This document shows positions 16,316 to 24,425 of a DNA stretch of 64,000 nucleotides, piece by piece. A program made the translations under genes and the position numbers. This DNA is from an uncultured Synechococcus sp. (lineage in GTDB: Bacteria; Cyanobacteriota; Cyanobacteriia; Phormidesmidales; Phormidesmidaceae). The notes beneath the pieces are model-generated. The model saw only the letters and a list, made by a program, of their open reading frames with translations. It was not told the origin of the DNA and made no database searches. The stretch lies in assembly GCA_937911865.1 (NCBI GenBank), contig CALDSK010000174.1, positions 1-64,000 of the forward strand. The letters run 5' to 3'. The stretch's first letter is position 1, and the number at the start of each line of letters is the position of its first letter.

Positions 16316-18865
16316 TTGGGAGAGATCGACTTTGAGATTGCGGGTGAACAGCTGCGATCGCATCAGCTCAGCGAGCTATTTACTCAGTCTTTAGGCTGGC
16401 AGCCTGCTTCAGCTTTGTTGAGCGTTCAGCAGCATTTTAATCAGCAGTGTCTGCCAATTGCAGAACGTGACGGTGTGATTGTTTGGCAGGTCCCCCTATC
16501 GGCCAAAACACGGTTTACACCGATGCTCCGTCATCAGATCTACACGGCCCTCTCTAACAACTCTGCTCCATCTGAGACTCGATCTATCGGTTCTGATCCA
16601 AGTATTCCTAAGCCAAGTACTCCTGATCCAAGTATTCCTAAGCCAAGCACACAGACAGCCCATCATCTAATCATTTTTTCGGCGGCTGACCGAAGTCGTA
16701 GTCTATGGTGTCAGTCTCCCTGGCAAAGCGCTCTGTATGTTGCGGGCCAGCCGTTAGCGCTATGGCTCTTTCGGCTGCGTCGGCTGCTAGATTCACCTTC
16801 AGGCACTTCTCCGAGCCTGTTTCCAGTCGTCTCGTGTGAAAGCTTTCGTGACGAAACCTTTAGCTCGCTTATCGCTGAAATTGAGCAGGCGATTAGTGGC
16901 ATTGAGCGTATCGCAGATCGCCAAATCTACAGTGTGTTGACGTTGCAGCGGCTGATTCTTTTACAGCAGCTTCAACACAAAGGTTGGCTCAATGGAGAGA
17001 ATTGGTACTTGCAAACGCGGTTTGGTGAGGCTGCAAGTCAGGGCGAGAATCTTTTTTTTAAGACCTGTTTGCAGCCGCTATATCGCAGTTTAGCGTTGCC
17101 TACTCTGGAGCGGCCTTTAGCTTTGCAGCAGCAGGTTGGTGAGGTTCCCTTCATCGGACAGCTATTTCAAAAGCATCGTTTGGAAGAGCTGTATAGCGTA
17201 ACGGTTGAAGATTATGCTTTTGAAAATGTGCTGGGTTGGCTCAGTGAGCAGACAAATACAGGGATACTAAATCCCTGGTTGGCTAGCGATATAGGATTTT
17301 GGCTAGAGCAGTACTGGCGAAGGCGAGATGGAATCGCGCCGGTAAAGGTTGATCTATCGTCATTAGGGTTATCAATTTGCGCGCAGACGCTGGACCAGCT
17401 GCTGCTCGATCGCCTAGACCTATTTAGCCAGTCTCGTCGCCGTGACAAACAAAGGTCTGCTGGGGACTGGGATTCGTTTGCACCTCCAGTTGCGATCGCG
17501 CCGCAAGAGAAAACTCTTAACGATTTGCTGTTTAATGCAAACGCTCAAGTCTGCCGGCGCTTAATACAAGAAATTTTGCCTGAGCTGCGAATCCTTGACC
17601 CTTACTGCGGCAGCGGTGGCCTGCTGGTTGTTTTTCATCAGCGATTAACGGAGATTTTTGGTCTGTTAACAGGCTACATTCAACAGAATCAAGATGCGCA
17701 GCTAAAGCTATGGCACTCAGCACTATCTGCGCATTCAGAAGGACGCTCTGCGGACCGAACAGGCATTGTTTTAAAGAATATTCAAGAACGCATTTTGAAG
17801 AATACGCTTTATGGCGTTGCTCCTTCTACTGAAATGGCTGAATCTACGCATTTTCAGCTGTTATTGCATTTGGTTGCAACCGCGCAGCGAGTAGAAGAGA
17901 TTGAGCCGCTGATAGATTTAGAGTTCAATGTGATGCCCGGGAACGCGCTAGTTGGCTTTATTTCTGTAGATGAAGAACGCTTTGATCAGGTGAATCAGGC
18001 TGGTGCAGGCAGTGCAAGCAGTGTTTTACAAGGGAACCTGTTGCAGCCGTTGGCCGCAGATAGCTATCAGACGATTTTGCGTGAAAAGAATATTGCGTTA
18101 GAGCACTATCAGTCGCGATCGCAGGTACTTGCCAAAGCACATAGCGTTCCAGCCTACGCTAGAGCGGCCCTGCTGCGTGAAGAGATTTTGACGCTAGATA
18201 GCAAAGCGCAGCACAAGCTAGATCTGTTGATGCTTAGCCATATGAGTCAGCAGCTGGGCGTTCGATACCGTGAAACGCAGATAGCAGATAAGCCTCATCG
18301 TCGTCCGTTAACGCTGTCAGATATTAAGTCACTAGGCCCTTTTCATTGGGGCTATCACTTTAATGCCATCATTAACCGAGGCGGCTTCGATGTTGTAGCC
18401 TGCCTGCCGCCGTGGCACACCTTTAAACCGACAGTGTCAGAATTTATCTGTCGGTATCCAGACTTGGCTCAACAAAATGGCCTGAGCGAAAGAACGCTGA
18501 AAACATCAAAACAAGCTTTGTCGAAGGCCGATCCTGCGGTTGCTGCTGCCTGGTTTGACTATCAGGATCGGTATGTGTGTGTGTCTGACTACCTCTCTCG
18601 AAGTGAGCTATATACCCACCAGTACTCAACCGCTGACGGTAAGTCTGCCCGTCATCAGCCAGCTAGAGAAAGATTGTTTATAGAACAATCTTATAATTTG
18701 TTGTCTGCTCACGGCGTCGGTGCTGTCTGCGTGCCGGTAGACATGCTTGCAGATGAGCGTGCACAGCCGCTTTTGAGATTTTTACATAGCTGTAGCGATC
18801 GCTGCTATTTCTCGGCTACGCAATGCACTGATCCAGCTGCTTTACTGGCCGTTTGGCGTAAATAG
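16316..18865 (+). CDS. Eco57I/type IIG-like DNA adenine methyltransferase-related protein, catalytic motif altered
   Basis: 849 residues. The SAM-binding motif I is intact (DPYCGSGGLL, residues 428-437). The catalytic motif IV, normally (N/D/S)PP(Y/F/W) as in ANPPWEIFKP, reads CLPPWHTFKP with Leu697 where the catalytic Asn/Asp belongs, so amino-methyltransferase activity is doubtful. The N-terminal ~400 residues show no motif I recognise; an in-frame 30-bp duplication (16595-16647) lies in a Ser/Pro linker. The start is a TTG with GGGAG 7-8 bases upstream; an ATG at 16311 is in another frame. The 3' end overlaps convergent coaE by 24 bases. Its chromosomal housekeeping context argues against a recent restriction system. 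Confidence 0.7.
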   Translation: MGEIDFEIAGEQLRSHQLSELFTQSLGWQPASALLSVQQHFNQQCLPIAERDGVIVWQVPLSAKTRFTPMLRHQIYTALSNNSAPSETRSIGSDPSIPKPSTPDPSIPKPSTQTAHHLIIFSAADRSRSLWCQSPWQSALYVAGQPLALWLFRLRRLLDSPSGTSPSLFPVVSCESFRDETFSSLIAEIEQAISGIERIADRQIYSVLTLQRLILLQQLQHKGWLNGENWYLQTRFGEAASQGENLFFKTCLQPLYRSLALPTLERPLALQQQVGEVPFIGQLFQKHRLEELYSVTVEDYAFENVLGWLSEQTNTGILNPWLASDIGFWLEQYWRRRDGIAPVKVDLSSLGLSICAQTLDQLLLDRLDLFSQSRRRDKQRSAGDWDSFAPPVAIAPQEKTLNDLLFNANAQVCRRLIQEILPELRILDPYCGSGGLLVVFHQRLTEIFGLLTGYIQQNQDAQLKLWHSALSAHSEGRSADRTGIVLKNIQERILKNTLYGVAPSTEMAESTHFQLLLHLVATAQRVEEIEPLIDLEFNVMPGNALVGFISVDEERFDQVNQAGAGSASSVLQGNLLQPLAADSYQTILREKNIALEHYQSRSQVLAKAHSVPAYARAALLREEILTLDSKAQHKLDLLMLSHMSQQLGVRYRETQIADKPHRRPLTLSDIKSLGPFHWGYHFNAIINRGGFDVVACLPPWHTFKPTVSEFICRYPDLAQQNGLSERTLKTSKQALSKADPAVAAAWFDYQDRYVCVSDYLSRSELYTHQYSTADGKSARHQPARERLFIEQSYNLLSAHGVGAVCVPVDMLADERAQPLLRFLHSCSDRCYFSATQCTDPAALLAVWRK
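16595..16647 (+). repeat. In-frame 30-bp tandem duplication in the methyltransferase-like gene
   Basis: GATCCAAGTATTCCTAAGCC occurs at 16595 and again at 16625, encoding two DPSIPKPST units in a low-complexity linker. Confidence 0.85.
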
Positions 18866-19483
18866 CGGATGCAAAGTCTGTTTTCTGTGAAGTAGTCTGT
18901 CTACTTGAGCAAACAGACTGTCGAGCGTTGTTGTGTTGTTAATGACGTGCGTGGCCTGGCGACATTTCTCTTTGATATCTAGCTGCGAATTAATGCGAGA
19001 GTTCGCAGCGTCTGCTGTGAGAGCATTGCGAGCCATAAGACGCTGCTTTTGCTGCTCTGGCGTGCAAAAGACAACCCAGGTTTCGGTGACTAAATATGTG
19101 AGATTAGCTTCGAAAAGTAGTGGGATAGCGTAAACTAGCGTCTGCTCTGGTGAAAATGTGCTGGTTATTTGAGAGAATTTCGCGCGGACAAAGGGATGAA
19201 TTTGCTGTTCTACCCAGGTCTTTTCGGTCGCATCGCTAAAGATGATGTCGCCGAGTGCTGAGCGGTTAAGTGTGCCCTCTTTGAGTAAGATATTGGGACC
19301 GTAGCGCTGGGCGATCGCAGCTAAAATCTGGCTGCCTTTTTCCACTGCTTGCCTGGCATAAACATCCGCATCTAAGATGGGCAAGTTGTGCGCAGTTGCA
19401 AGATACTCTGAAACGGTACTTTTCCCCGTTGCAATCCCACCTGTTAAGCCAATAATCCGCTGTTGCGTTACGCTCGTGCCCAT
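18842..19483 (-). CDS. coaE: Dephospho-CoA kinase
   Basis: 213 residues. The P-loop GLTGGIATGKST (about 12-23) and the DADVYARQAVEKGS segment (about 39-52) that contacts dephospho-CoA are intact. The enzyme makes the final ATP-dependent step of coenzyme A synthesis in the cytoplasm. Its start overlaps the 3' end of cobA-hemD by 16 bases, so it is probably translated from the same mRNA. Its own 3' end overlaps the convergent methyltransferase-like gene by 24 bases. Confidence 0.95.
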   Translation of the reverse strand: MGTSVTQQRIIGLTGGIATGKSTVSEYLATAHNLPILDADVYARQAVEKGSQILAAIAQRYGPNILLKEGTLNRSALGDIIFSDATEKTWVEQQIHPFVRAKFSQITSTFSPEQTLVYAIPLLFEANLTYLVTETWVVFCTPEQQKQRLMARNALTADAANSRINSQLDIKEKCRQATHVINNTTTLDSLFAQVDRLLHRKQTLHPLFTPNGQ

Positions 19484-20982
19484 GCTGCTAGCCCTTTAGT
19501 GAGTCCATCTAAGGTATGTTCTTCGGCTTCAAACGTGACTTTGCCCAGCAGTTCGCGGCAGTCTCTAGAGGTTTGCGGACCGATAGAAGCCACATCAATA
19601 TCTTTTACCTGTGACAGCCAATTTTCACCAAAGGTTTGTTCCATCAGCTTGGCAAAGTGACGGACCGTTTTAGAGCTAGCAAAGGTAAGAATGTCAGCGG
19701 TTTTGTCTGTCAATACCTGCTTTGCAGCGGGTGGTAGCCGATCTGGACAGGCCGATTCGTAGGCCGCGACTTCTGTGACCTGTGCGCCTTTTGCCGTCAT
19801 TGCTTTGACTAAAATATCTCGTCCACCGCTTTCGACGCGAGGAAACAACAGCTTTTGACCTGTCGGATCTTCTGGAAAGTGCTCTACAAGAGCGTCTGCT
19901 ACAAAGGTCGGCGGTATAAAATCGGCGATAAGACCTCGCTGATTCAAAAAATTGTTGGTTTTTCTACCGACGACTGCAATTTTTAGATGAGACAAGGCCC
20001 GATGGTCTTTGCCTTGATGCAGTAGCCGGTCGAGGAAGTAGTTGACGGCGTTGGGTGAAGTGAGGATCAGCCAGTGAAAGGTTCCAATCGCTGCGATCGC
20101 ACTGTCAACCGGGTTCCAGTCTATCGGTGGACGAATGTCCAAAGCGGGTAAATCAATGACACTGGCCCCCTTATCCATCAGCATTTGGCTAAACTCGCTG
20201 GCCTGACTCGCGGCCCGAGTAACAACGATCGTTTTTCCCGCTAGCGGCAGTATTGGAGGCTTTGAGGCCGCGATGTACTTTCTTAGCCCAACGACTTCTC
20301 CAATCACAATAATGCAGGGAGAAAGCTTGGTTTTATCTACAATCTGAGCCATGCTAAGCAGCGTTCCTGCCCAGATCTTTTGCTGTGGTTGCCCGGCCCA
20401 TCGAACAACTAGCATAGGGGTCTCAGCGCGCTTGCCCTGATGAAGTAGGCGATCGCAAATATCTCTTAACTGCCTACTCCCCATTAACAGCACAAGTGTT
20501 TCTAGCCGTGCCAATGCCTCCCAATCGAGGGCATTCAGGTCGTGCGCAGTAAACACACCAAACCCGCGACTCAAGACCGGATCTGTCAAAGGAACGCCTG
20601 CTAGCAAAGGGGCCACTAGCGCTGAAGAGAGCCCTGGTACAACTTCAAAATCACAGTTTTCTGCCTGAAGAGCCTGGATTTCAGCCGTGACACGCCCAAA
20701 GATAAAAGGATCGCCTGCCTTTAGCCGAACGACCTGCTTCCCTGCTTTACACAGCCTTACGAGCAGCTGGTTAATGTCTGCTTGGGGTGTGCTGGGCTGT
20801 CCGCCTCTTTTGCCGACATGCCACTGTTCGCACTCAGTCGAGATCTCTTGCAGGAGAGCACTATCTATCAGCGCGTCGTACACCAGCGCGTCTGCCCGAT
20901 TGAGCATCCGCTGCCCGGCTACAGTCAGGTAGCCAATATTTCCGGGTCCTGCTCCTAGTAGATAGACTTTTCCTGCTTTCAT
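19468..20982 (-). CDS. cobA-hemD: Fused uroporphyrinogen-III C-methyltransferase / uroporphyrinogen-III synthase
   Basis: 504 residues with two complete domains. Residues about 1-240 are a SUMT (CobA): VYLLGAGPGNIGYLTVAGQR, VGKRGG, RLKAGDPFIFGR and VVPGLSSALVAPLLAGVPLT are all present. Residues about 250-504 are a HemD-type synthase starting LAGKTIVVTRAASQASEF. HemD closes the tetrapyrrole ring to uroporphyrinogen III, and CobA methylates it to precorrin-2 for sirohaem and cobalamin. The fusion is known in cyanobacteria and other bacteria. The gene sits upstream of coaE with a 16-base overlap. Confidence 0.94.
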   Translation of the reverse strand: MKAGKVYLLGAGPGNIGYLTVAGQRMLNRADALVYDALIDSALLQEISTECEQWHVGKRGGQPSTPQADINQLLVRLCKAGKQVVRLKAGDPFIFGRVTAEIQALQAENCDFEVVPGLSSALVAPLLAGVPLTDPVLSRGFGVFTAHDLNALDWEALARLETLVLLMGSRQLRDICDRLLHQGKRAETPMLVVRWAGQPQQKIWAGTLLSMAQIVDKTKLSPCIIVIGEVVGLRKYIAASKPPILPLAGKTIVVTRAASQASEFSQMLMDKGASVIDLPALDIRPPIDWNPVDSAIAAIGTFHWLILTSPNAVNYFLDRLLHQGKDHRALSHLKIAVVGRKTNNFLNQRGLIADFIPPTFVADALVEHFPEDPTGQKLLFPRVESGGRDILVKAMTAKGAQVTEVAAYESACPDRLPPAAKQVLTDKTADILTFASSKTVRHFAKLMEQTFGENWLSQVKDIDVASIGPQTSRDCRELLGKVTFEAEEHTLDGLTKGLAAWARA

Positions 20983-21064
20983 GGGTTTCTCTTTTTACCT
21001 TTCGCGTCTCCTGTCACTGCCCGCTTGTTCTTCACTCGCGCTGCCTTTGCGCTCTTTTGCAGTT

Positions 21065-21115
21065 GATTCGATGCTATCAATCCGATGCTATTGATTCGAT
21101 GCTATCAATCCGATG
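21065..21115. repeat. 28-bp tandem duplication across the stop of the glycosidase-like gene
   Basis: The unit begins GATTCGATGCTATCAATCCG at 21065 and again at 21093; 23 bases are identical. The unit is itself a 14-bp quasi-repeat. The stop codon (21105-21107, minus strand) is inside the second copy. Confidence 0.85.
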
Positions 21116-22016
21116 TAAGCGGTCTGGCGAAGACGCCGAAATGATTGGCAACGGGCCTAAGGTTCATGGGCACCCGCGCTTGAAAAGGTGCATTCAATAG
21201 AATTGGGCGGCCGGTCGGGTCACTAGCTGCAAGCGTGGTAGAACCGCCACCGTCAAAGTTTAGAGCGCTATCGGCTCCTAGTTCAATCATAATGTCGGCC
21301 AGTTCAGTTAGACTGACGCCTTCGCTATAGCCTGGCTGTCTCCCATCTAGGGCAACCATAAATAGCTTTGTATTGTCTGCATTAATGGCGATCGCACTTC
21401 TGGGATACCGCTCTGTAGAATTTTTTAGAATCGCTAATCCGTCGTACAGCTGGCCGTCTTTAACAAATTGAACATCTCCTGCAATGCCCTGTCTGGTCTC
21501 AGGTGGGCAATCGTTTTTCGTAATGCGAATGTCCTGATTAGAGATAACGCACAGCGCCGCCCAGCCGCCTTTGGCATCTGAGTAGCGGTCTCCATTAGAG
21601 ATTGCGACACCCAGAGAACGCACGCCATCGCCTACATGCGGATAGTAGTGAAACGGTGAAACTACCTGATGAGGTGCAAAGTAGCTGCCGTTAATCGCGA
21701 CCTGGACACCCTGTTTAGACAAGAATCCGGGTACGGTGTCGGCAGAGAGTTTGTAGCCGTCTGTCGGTGCAGGTGGGGTCACTAAGAAATCAATGCCAGG
21801 TGCGGTGAGATCGACGGTAATGACGTGAAAGAGAAGCTTGCGGGGGCGATCGCGCACATATCTTTCGTAAGTGATGCCTTCGAAGAGTGTCTTGGTTTGC
21901 GCAGTTCTCTCAGGGCGTAAAGCCATGCGATAGAGATAATATCCACCGGTGCCTATTACTAAAGCTACTAGCGTAATACCCAATGCGGACAAAAGTTTGA
22001 CTATGGTTTTCTTCAT
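21105..22016 (-). CDS. Phosphodiester-glycosidase (NAGPA/DUF2233) domain protein, membrane anchored
   Basis: 303 residues. An N-terminal membrane anchor or signal (about 3-30, KLLSALGITLVALVIGTGGY) precedes a NAGPA-type domain (about 80-300) with QVAINGSYF, MVALDGRQPGYSEG and the hallmark ALNFDGGGSTTL. Relatives cleave GlcNAc-1-phosphodiesters or contribute to exopolysaccharide metabolism; the substrate is unknown here. The ATG at 22016 (MKKTIVK) directly precedes the anchor; the frame is open ten codons further to a TTG, but that extension is unlike a signal. Acts outside the cytoplasmic membrane by inference. Confidence 0.85.
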   Translation of the reverse strand: MKKTIVKLLSALGITLVALVIGTGGYYLYRMALRPERTAQTKTLFEGITYERYVRDRPRKLLFHVITVDLTAPGIDFLVTPPAPTDGYKLSADTVPGFLSKQGVQVAINGSYFAPHQVVSPFHYYPHVGDGVRSLGVAISNGDRYSDAKGGWAALCVISNQDIRITKNDCPPETRQGIAGDVQFVKDGQLYDGLAILKNSTERYPRSAIAINADNTKLFMVALDGRQPGYSEGVSLTELADIMIELGADSALNFDGGGSTTLAASDPTGRPILLNAPFQARVPMNLRPVANHFGVFARPLTSD

Positions 22017-22312
22017 AGGTTTTTTCGTGTATCTTCCGCATGACAAGTGATTCGCGGTATGGCTACAGCCTTTGCCTGGTTGCTTAAGACATTGGCCATA
22101 CCACTGTTTGTTTCGTGATATGTATCACAGCTTGAAGAGTCGTAAAGAATTCCCGTGAGACTCTTTCTTATCTGGCTGAGCTTCTAAGATAAAAGTATCA
22201 ATAACCGGCAGTCACGGGGCCTTTCCTAATTATTCCAAGGCCATAAGATTGCGCTAAAGACTGAGCTTGAAACAAGCTATCCAATACTCTGAAATTTTAG
22301 GAGACCGAGGCC

Positions 22313-22456
22313 ATGACGTTAGTGCGTAGTGCTTTTACCTTTCTTGCAGAAGCCGTGTATAGAATTTTTAGCCCACACGACGACGCATATCCAGCAACCG
22401 GTGTTCAACCCTACACTGGCTATGCGTATTCTAAGCGCTCTACTGCCTGGTACTAG
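22313..22456 (+). CDS. Very small conserved-looking protein, unknown function
   Basis: 47 residues starting MTLVRSAFTFLAEAVYRIFS, an amphipathic N-terminal helix, then PHDDAYPATGVQPYTGYAYS and a Tyr-rich end. AGGAGA lies about 9 bases upstream of the ATG, and a strong factor-independent terminator follows at 22553-22588, so the ORF occupies a complete small transcription unit. I do not recognise a named family. No membrane-spanning helix is certain. Support comes from the start signal, the terminator and the non-random composition. Confidence 0.65.
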   Translation: MTLVRSAFTFLAEAVYRIFSPHDDAYPATGVQPYTGYAYSKRSTAWY

Positions 22457-22552
22457 CACGCTTCTCTCGCTTAAGATATTTTTCGCTTGAGCGAACCGCA
22501 GCGCTGCGAACCTTCAGCGCCTTACAGCTTCAAGACACTACCTTAATAGAGA

Positions 22553-22588
22553 GGGCCGAACGTATATTGACGCTCGGCCCAATTTTTT
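22553..22588 (+). terminator. Factor-independent terminator of the 47-aa ORF
   Basis: GGGCCGA ... TCGGCCC forms a GC-rich stem with an 8-14-base loop and is followed by AATTTTTT. It lies about 100 bases past the small ORF on the plus strand. Confidence 0.85.
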
Positions 22589-22626
22589 GCTCTGTTTCTG
22601 TTTTCTTTGTTTCTGTTTGCTCTGTA
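22589..22626. repeat. Imperfect 15-bp pyrimidine-rich tandem copies
   Basis: CTGTTTCTGTTTTCT followed by TTGTTTCTGTTTGCT fills most of the spacer between the terminator at 22588 and the end of the type II NADH dehydrogenase gene. Confidence 0.55.
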
Positions 22627-22644
22627 GCAGCTATGAGTCAGCAG

Positions 22645-24069
22645 TTAGGCATCTACCATCTTTGTTGATTCTGTTCTTGCCTGCTCACCTCTTACCTGTT
22701 CACCCATGGTCATCTCATCGATTACTAGGGCAGAAAGTGCTGGAATAGAGTCATCTCCAGTAATCAAGCGAGCGCCGCGCTGACTGGTGAAGTAATGCCA
22801 GCCCCACTGAAGCATGACTAGAAGCTTGTTATCGAATTCAATTAAGAAGTAGATATGAACAAAGATCCAGATGATCCAGGCCGGAAAGCCGGATAGTTTG
22901 GTAAAGCCCAGATCAGCAACCGCTTCGTTGCGGCCGATGACCGCCATGGTGCCGTTGTCCTTATATTCAAACGCGCCAACGGTCTTATTCGCTAGGCGCT
23001 TCTTAATAGAGCTAGCGAGGTATTCACCTTGCTGCATAGCCGTTGCTGCTGTGCCCGGTAAAGGGTTCTCGGTTCTGTGTGCGTAGTGGGCCAAATCGCC
23101 CGCAATAAAGATGTTAGGGCAGCCCGGCACGCTCAGGTCCGCCTCTACAATGACTCGGCCAATCCGGTCTAGTTCTGCGCCTGTTTGCTGTGCGATCGCC
23201 TTACCCATTGGCGATGCCTTAATCCCCGCTGCCCACAGCACAGTAAACGCCTGAACTTGCTCCTCGATATCGCCACTTTTGAGGGTGACAGTATCGCCTT
23301 CAATATTGGTTACCAGCGTATTGGTGCGAACCTCTACGCCCAGCTTTTCAAGCGACTTCTTCGCTGCTACGGATAGGTCGCCAGGGTAAGGTGGCAGTAC
23401 TCTATCCATTCCTTCGAGCAAAACGACCTTTGTCTCACCTGGGTTAATGCTGCGAAAGTCTTCTCGAAGGGTTTCGTAAGCAAGCTCTGCCAGGGCACCT
23501 GCTAGCTCTACACCCGTTGGGCCACCGCCCACGATGAAGAAAGTTAAAAGGGCTTCACGCCGAGCCGGGTCGCTTTCTTGCTCAGCGGCTTCAAACGCGA
23601 GGAAAATTCGACGACGCACTTCCAGCGCATCTTCAATGGTTTTCATGCCGGGAGCGATATCTGACCACTCATCCTTTCCAAAGTAGTGATGGCTAGACCC
23701 AGTCGCCATAATCAGCGTGTCGTAGCTAACGGTTTCGCCGTTTTTCAGCCTGACGTGCTTATCGTCTGACTCAATGCCGACAACTTCACCCATCAGTACG
23801 CGGACATTCTTTTGCTTACTAAGAACAGCGCGTAAGGGGGATGAAATATCACCGGCTGAGAGTCCGCCAGTAGCAACCTGATACAGCAACGGCTGGAACA
23901 GATGAAAGTTGCGCTTGTCAATCAGGGTGACTTGAACGTTGGCATTACCTAGCGCCTTAGCTGCATACAGACCGCCGAAACCACCGCCGACAATCACAAC
24001 GTGATGGGGCACCTTTTTCGCAGTCGGTGCTGGAGTGGAGACGGGGCGGTTCTGTAAAACTGCTGTCAT
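22645..24069 (-). CDS. Type II NADH dehydrogenase (NDH-2)
   Basis: 474 residues. The FAD-binding dinucleotide fold lies at the N-terminus (HHVVIVGGGFGGLYAAKALG), the NAD(P)H fold is in the middle (FFIVGGGPTGVELAGALAEL), and IFIAGDLAH completes FAD binding. A C-terminal amphipathic or membrane segment (FPAWIIWIFVHIYFLIEFDN) anchors it to the membrane. The enzyme passes electrons from NAD(P)H to quinone without proton pumping. Cyanobacteria carry several (NdbA-C), and I cannot tell which this is. The ATG at 24069 is preferred over an upstream TTG. Divergent from lysC. Confidence 0.92.
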   Translation of the reverse strand: MTAVLQNRPVSTPAPTAKKVPHHVVIVGGGFGGLYAAKALGNANVQVTLIDKRNFHLFQPLLYQVATGGLSAGDISSPLRAVLSKQKNVRVLMGEVVGIESDDKHVRLKNGETVSYDTLIMATGSSHHYFGKDEWSDIAPGMKTIEDALEVRRRIFLAFEAAEQESDPARREALLTFFIVGGGPTGVELAGALAELAYETLREDFRSINPGETKVVLLEGMDRVLPPYPGDLSVAAKKSLEKLGVEVRTNTLVTNIEGDTVTLKSGDIEEQVQAFTVLWAAGIKASPMGKAIAQQTGAELDRIGRVIVEADLSVPGCPNIFIAGDLAHYAHRTENPLPGTAATAMQQGEYLASSIKKRLANKTVGAFEYKDNGTMAVIGRNEAVADLGFTKLSGFPAWIIWIFVHIYFLIEFDNKLLVMLQWGWHYFTSQRGARLITGDDSIPALSALVIDEMTMGEQVRGEQARTESTKMVDA

Positions 24070-24425
24070 AGCAAGCAACCAAAATTTTTAACTTAATTAA
24101 AGTTTATATCTCTAGTGGACAATTTTTGCCACCACCTGCTCATGACTTCATCGGAAATTGTTATATCCCATGTAGCCTCGCAGGCTGACTCAACTCAGTG
24201 GAAGGCTTAACAGTGGCCGTGTTTACTGTTCCCAACGGTTTCTATTTCTACGATGAAAATACTGAGTAATTAGACCTAACTTTGCCGATGGCTGAATGTT
24301 GATCGCTCCCGTACAATCGCGTCCTTTCTGCTGGATAATTTACTAAAGCTACGAAATTGTAAAGTTGGCAACAAATGCTGTGTGGTGATGGTGTCATTAA
24401 AAGTGTGAGCGTGAGGGAATAAACT
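24070..24425. promoter_or_regulatory. Divergent promoter region between NDH-2 and lysC
   Basis: 356 bases without a coding frame. It is AT-richer than the flanking genes and must hold the promoters of both. I see no riboswitch-like lysine leader and no strong terminator hairpin. Confidence 0.4.
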
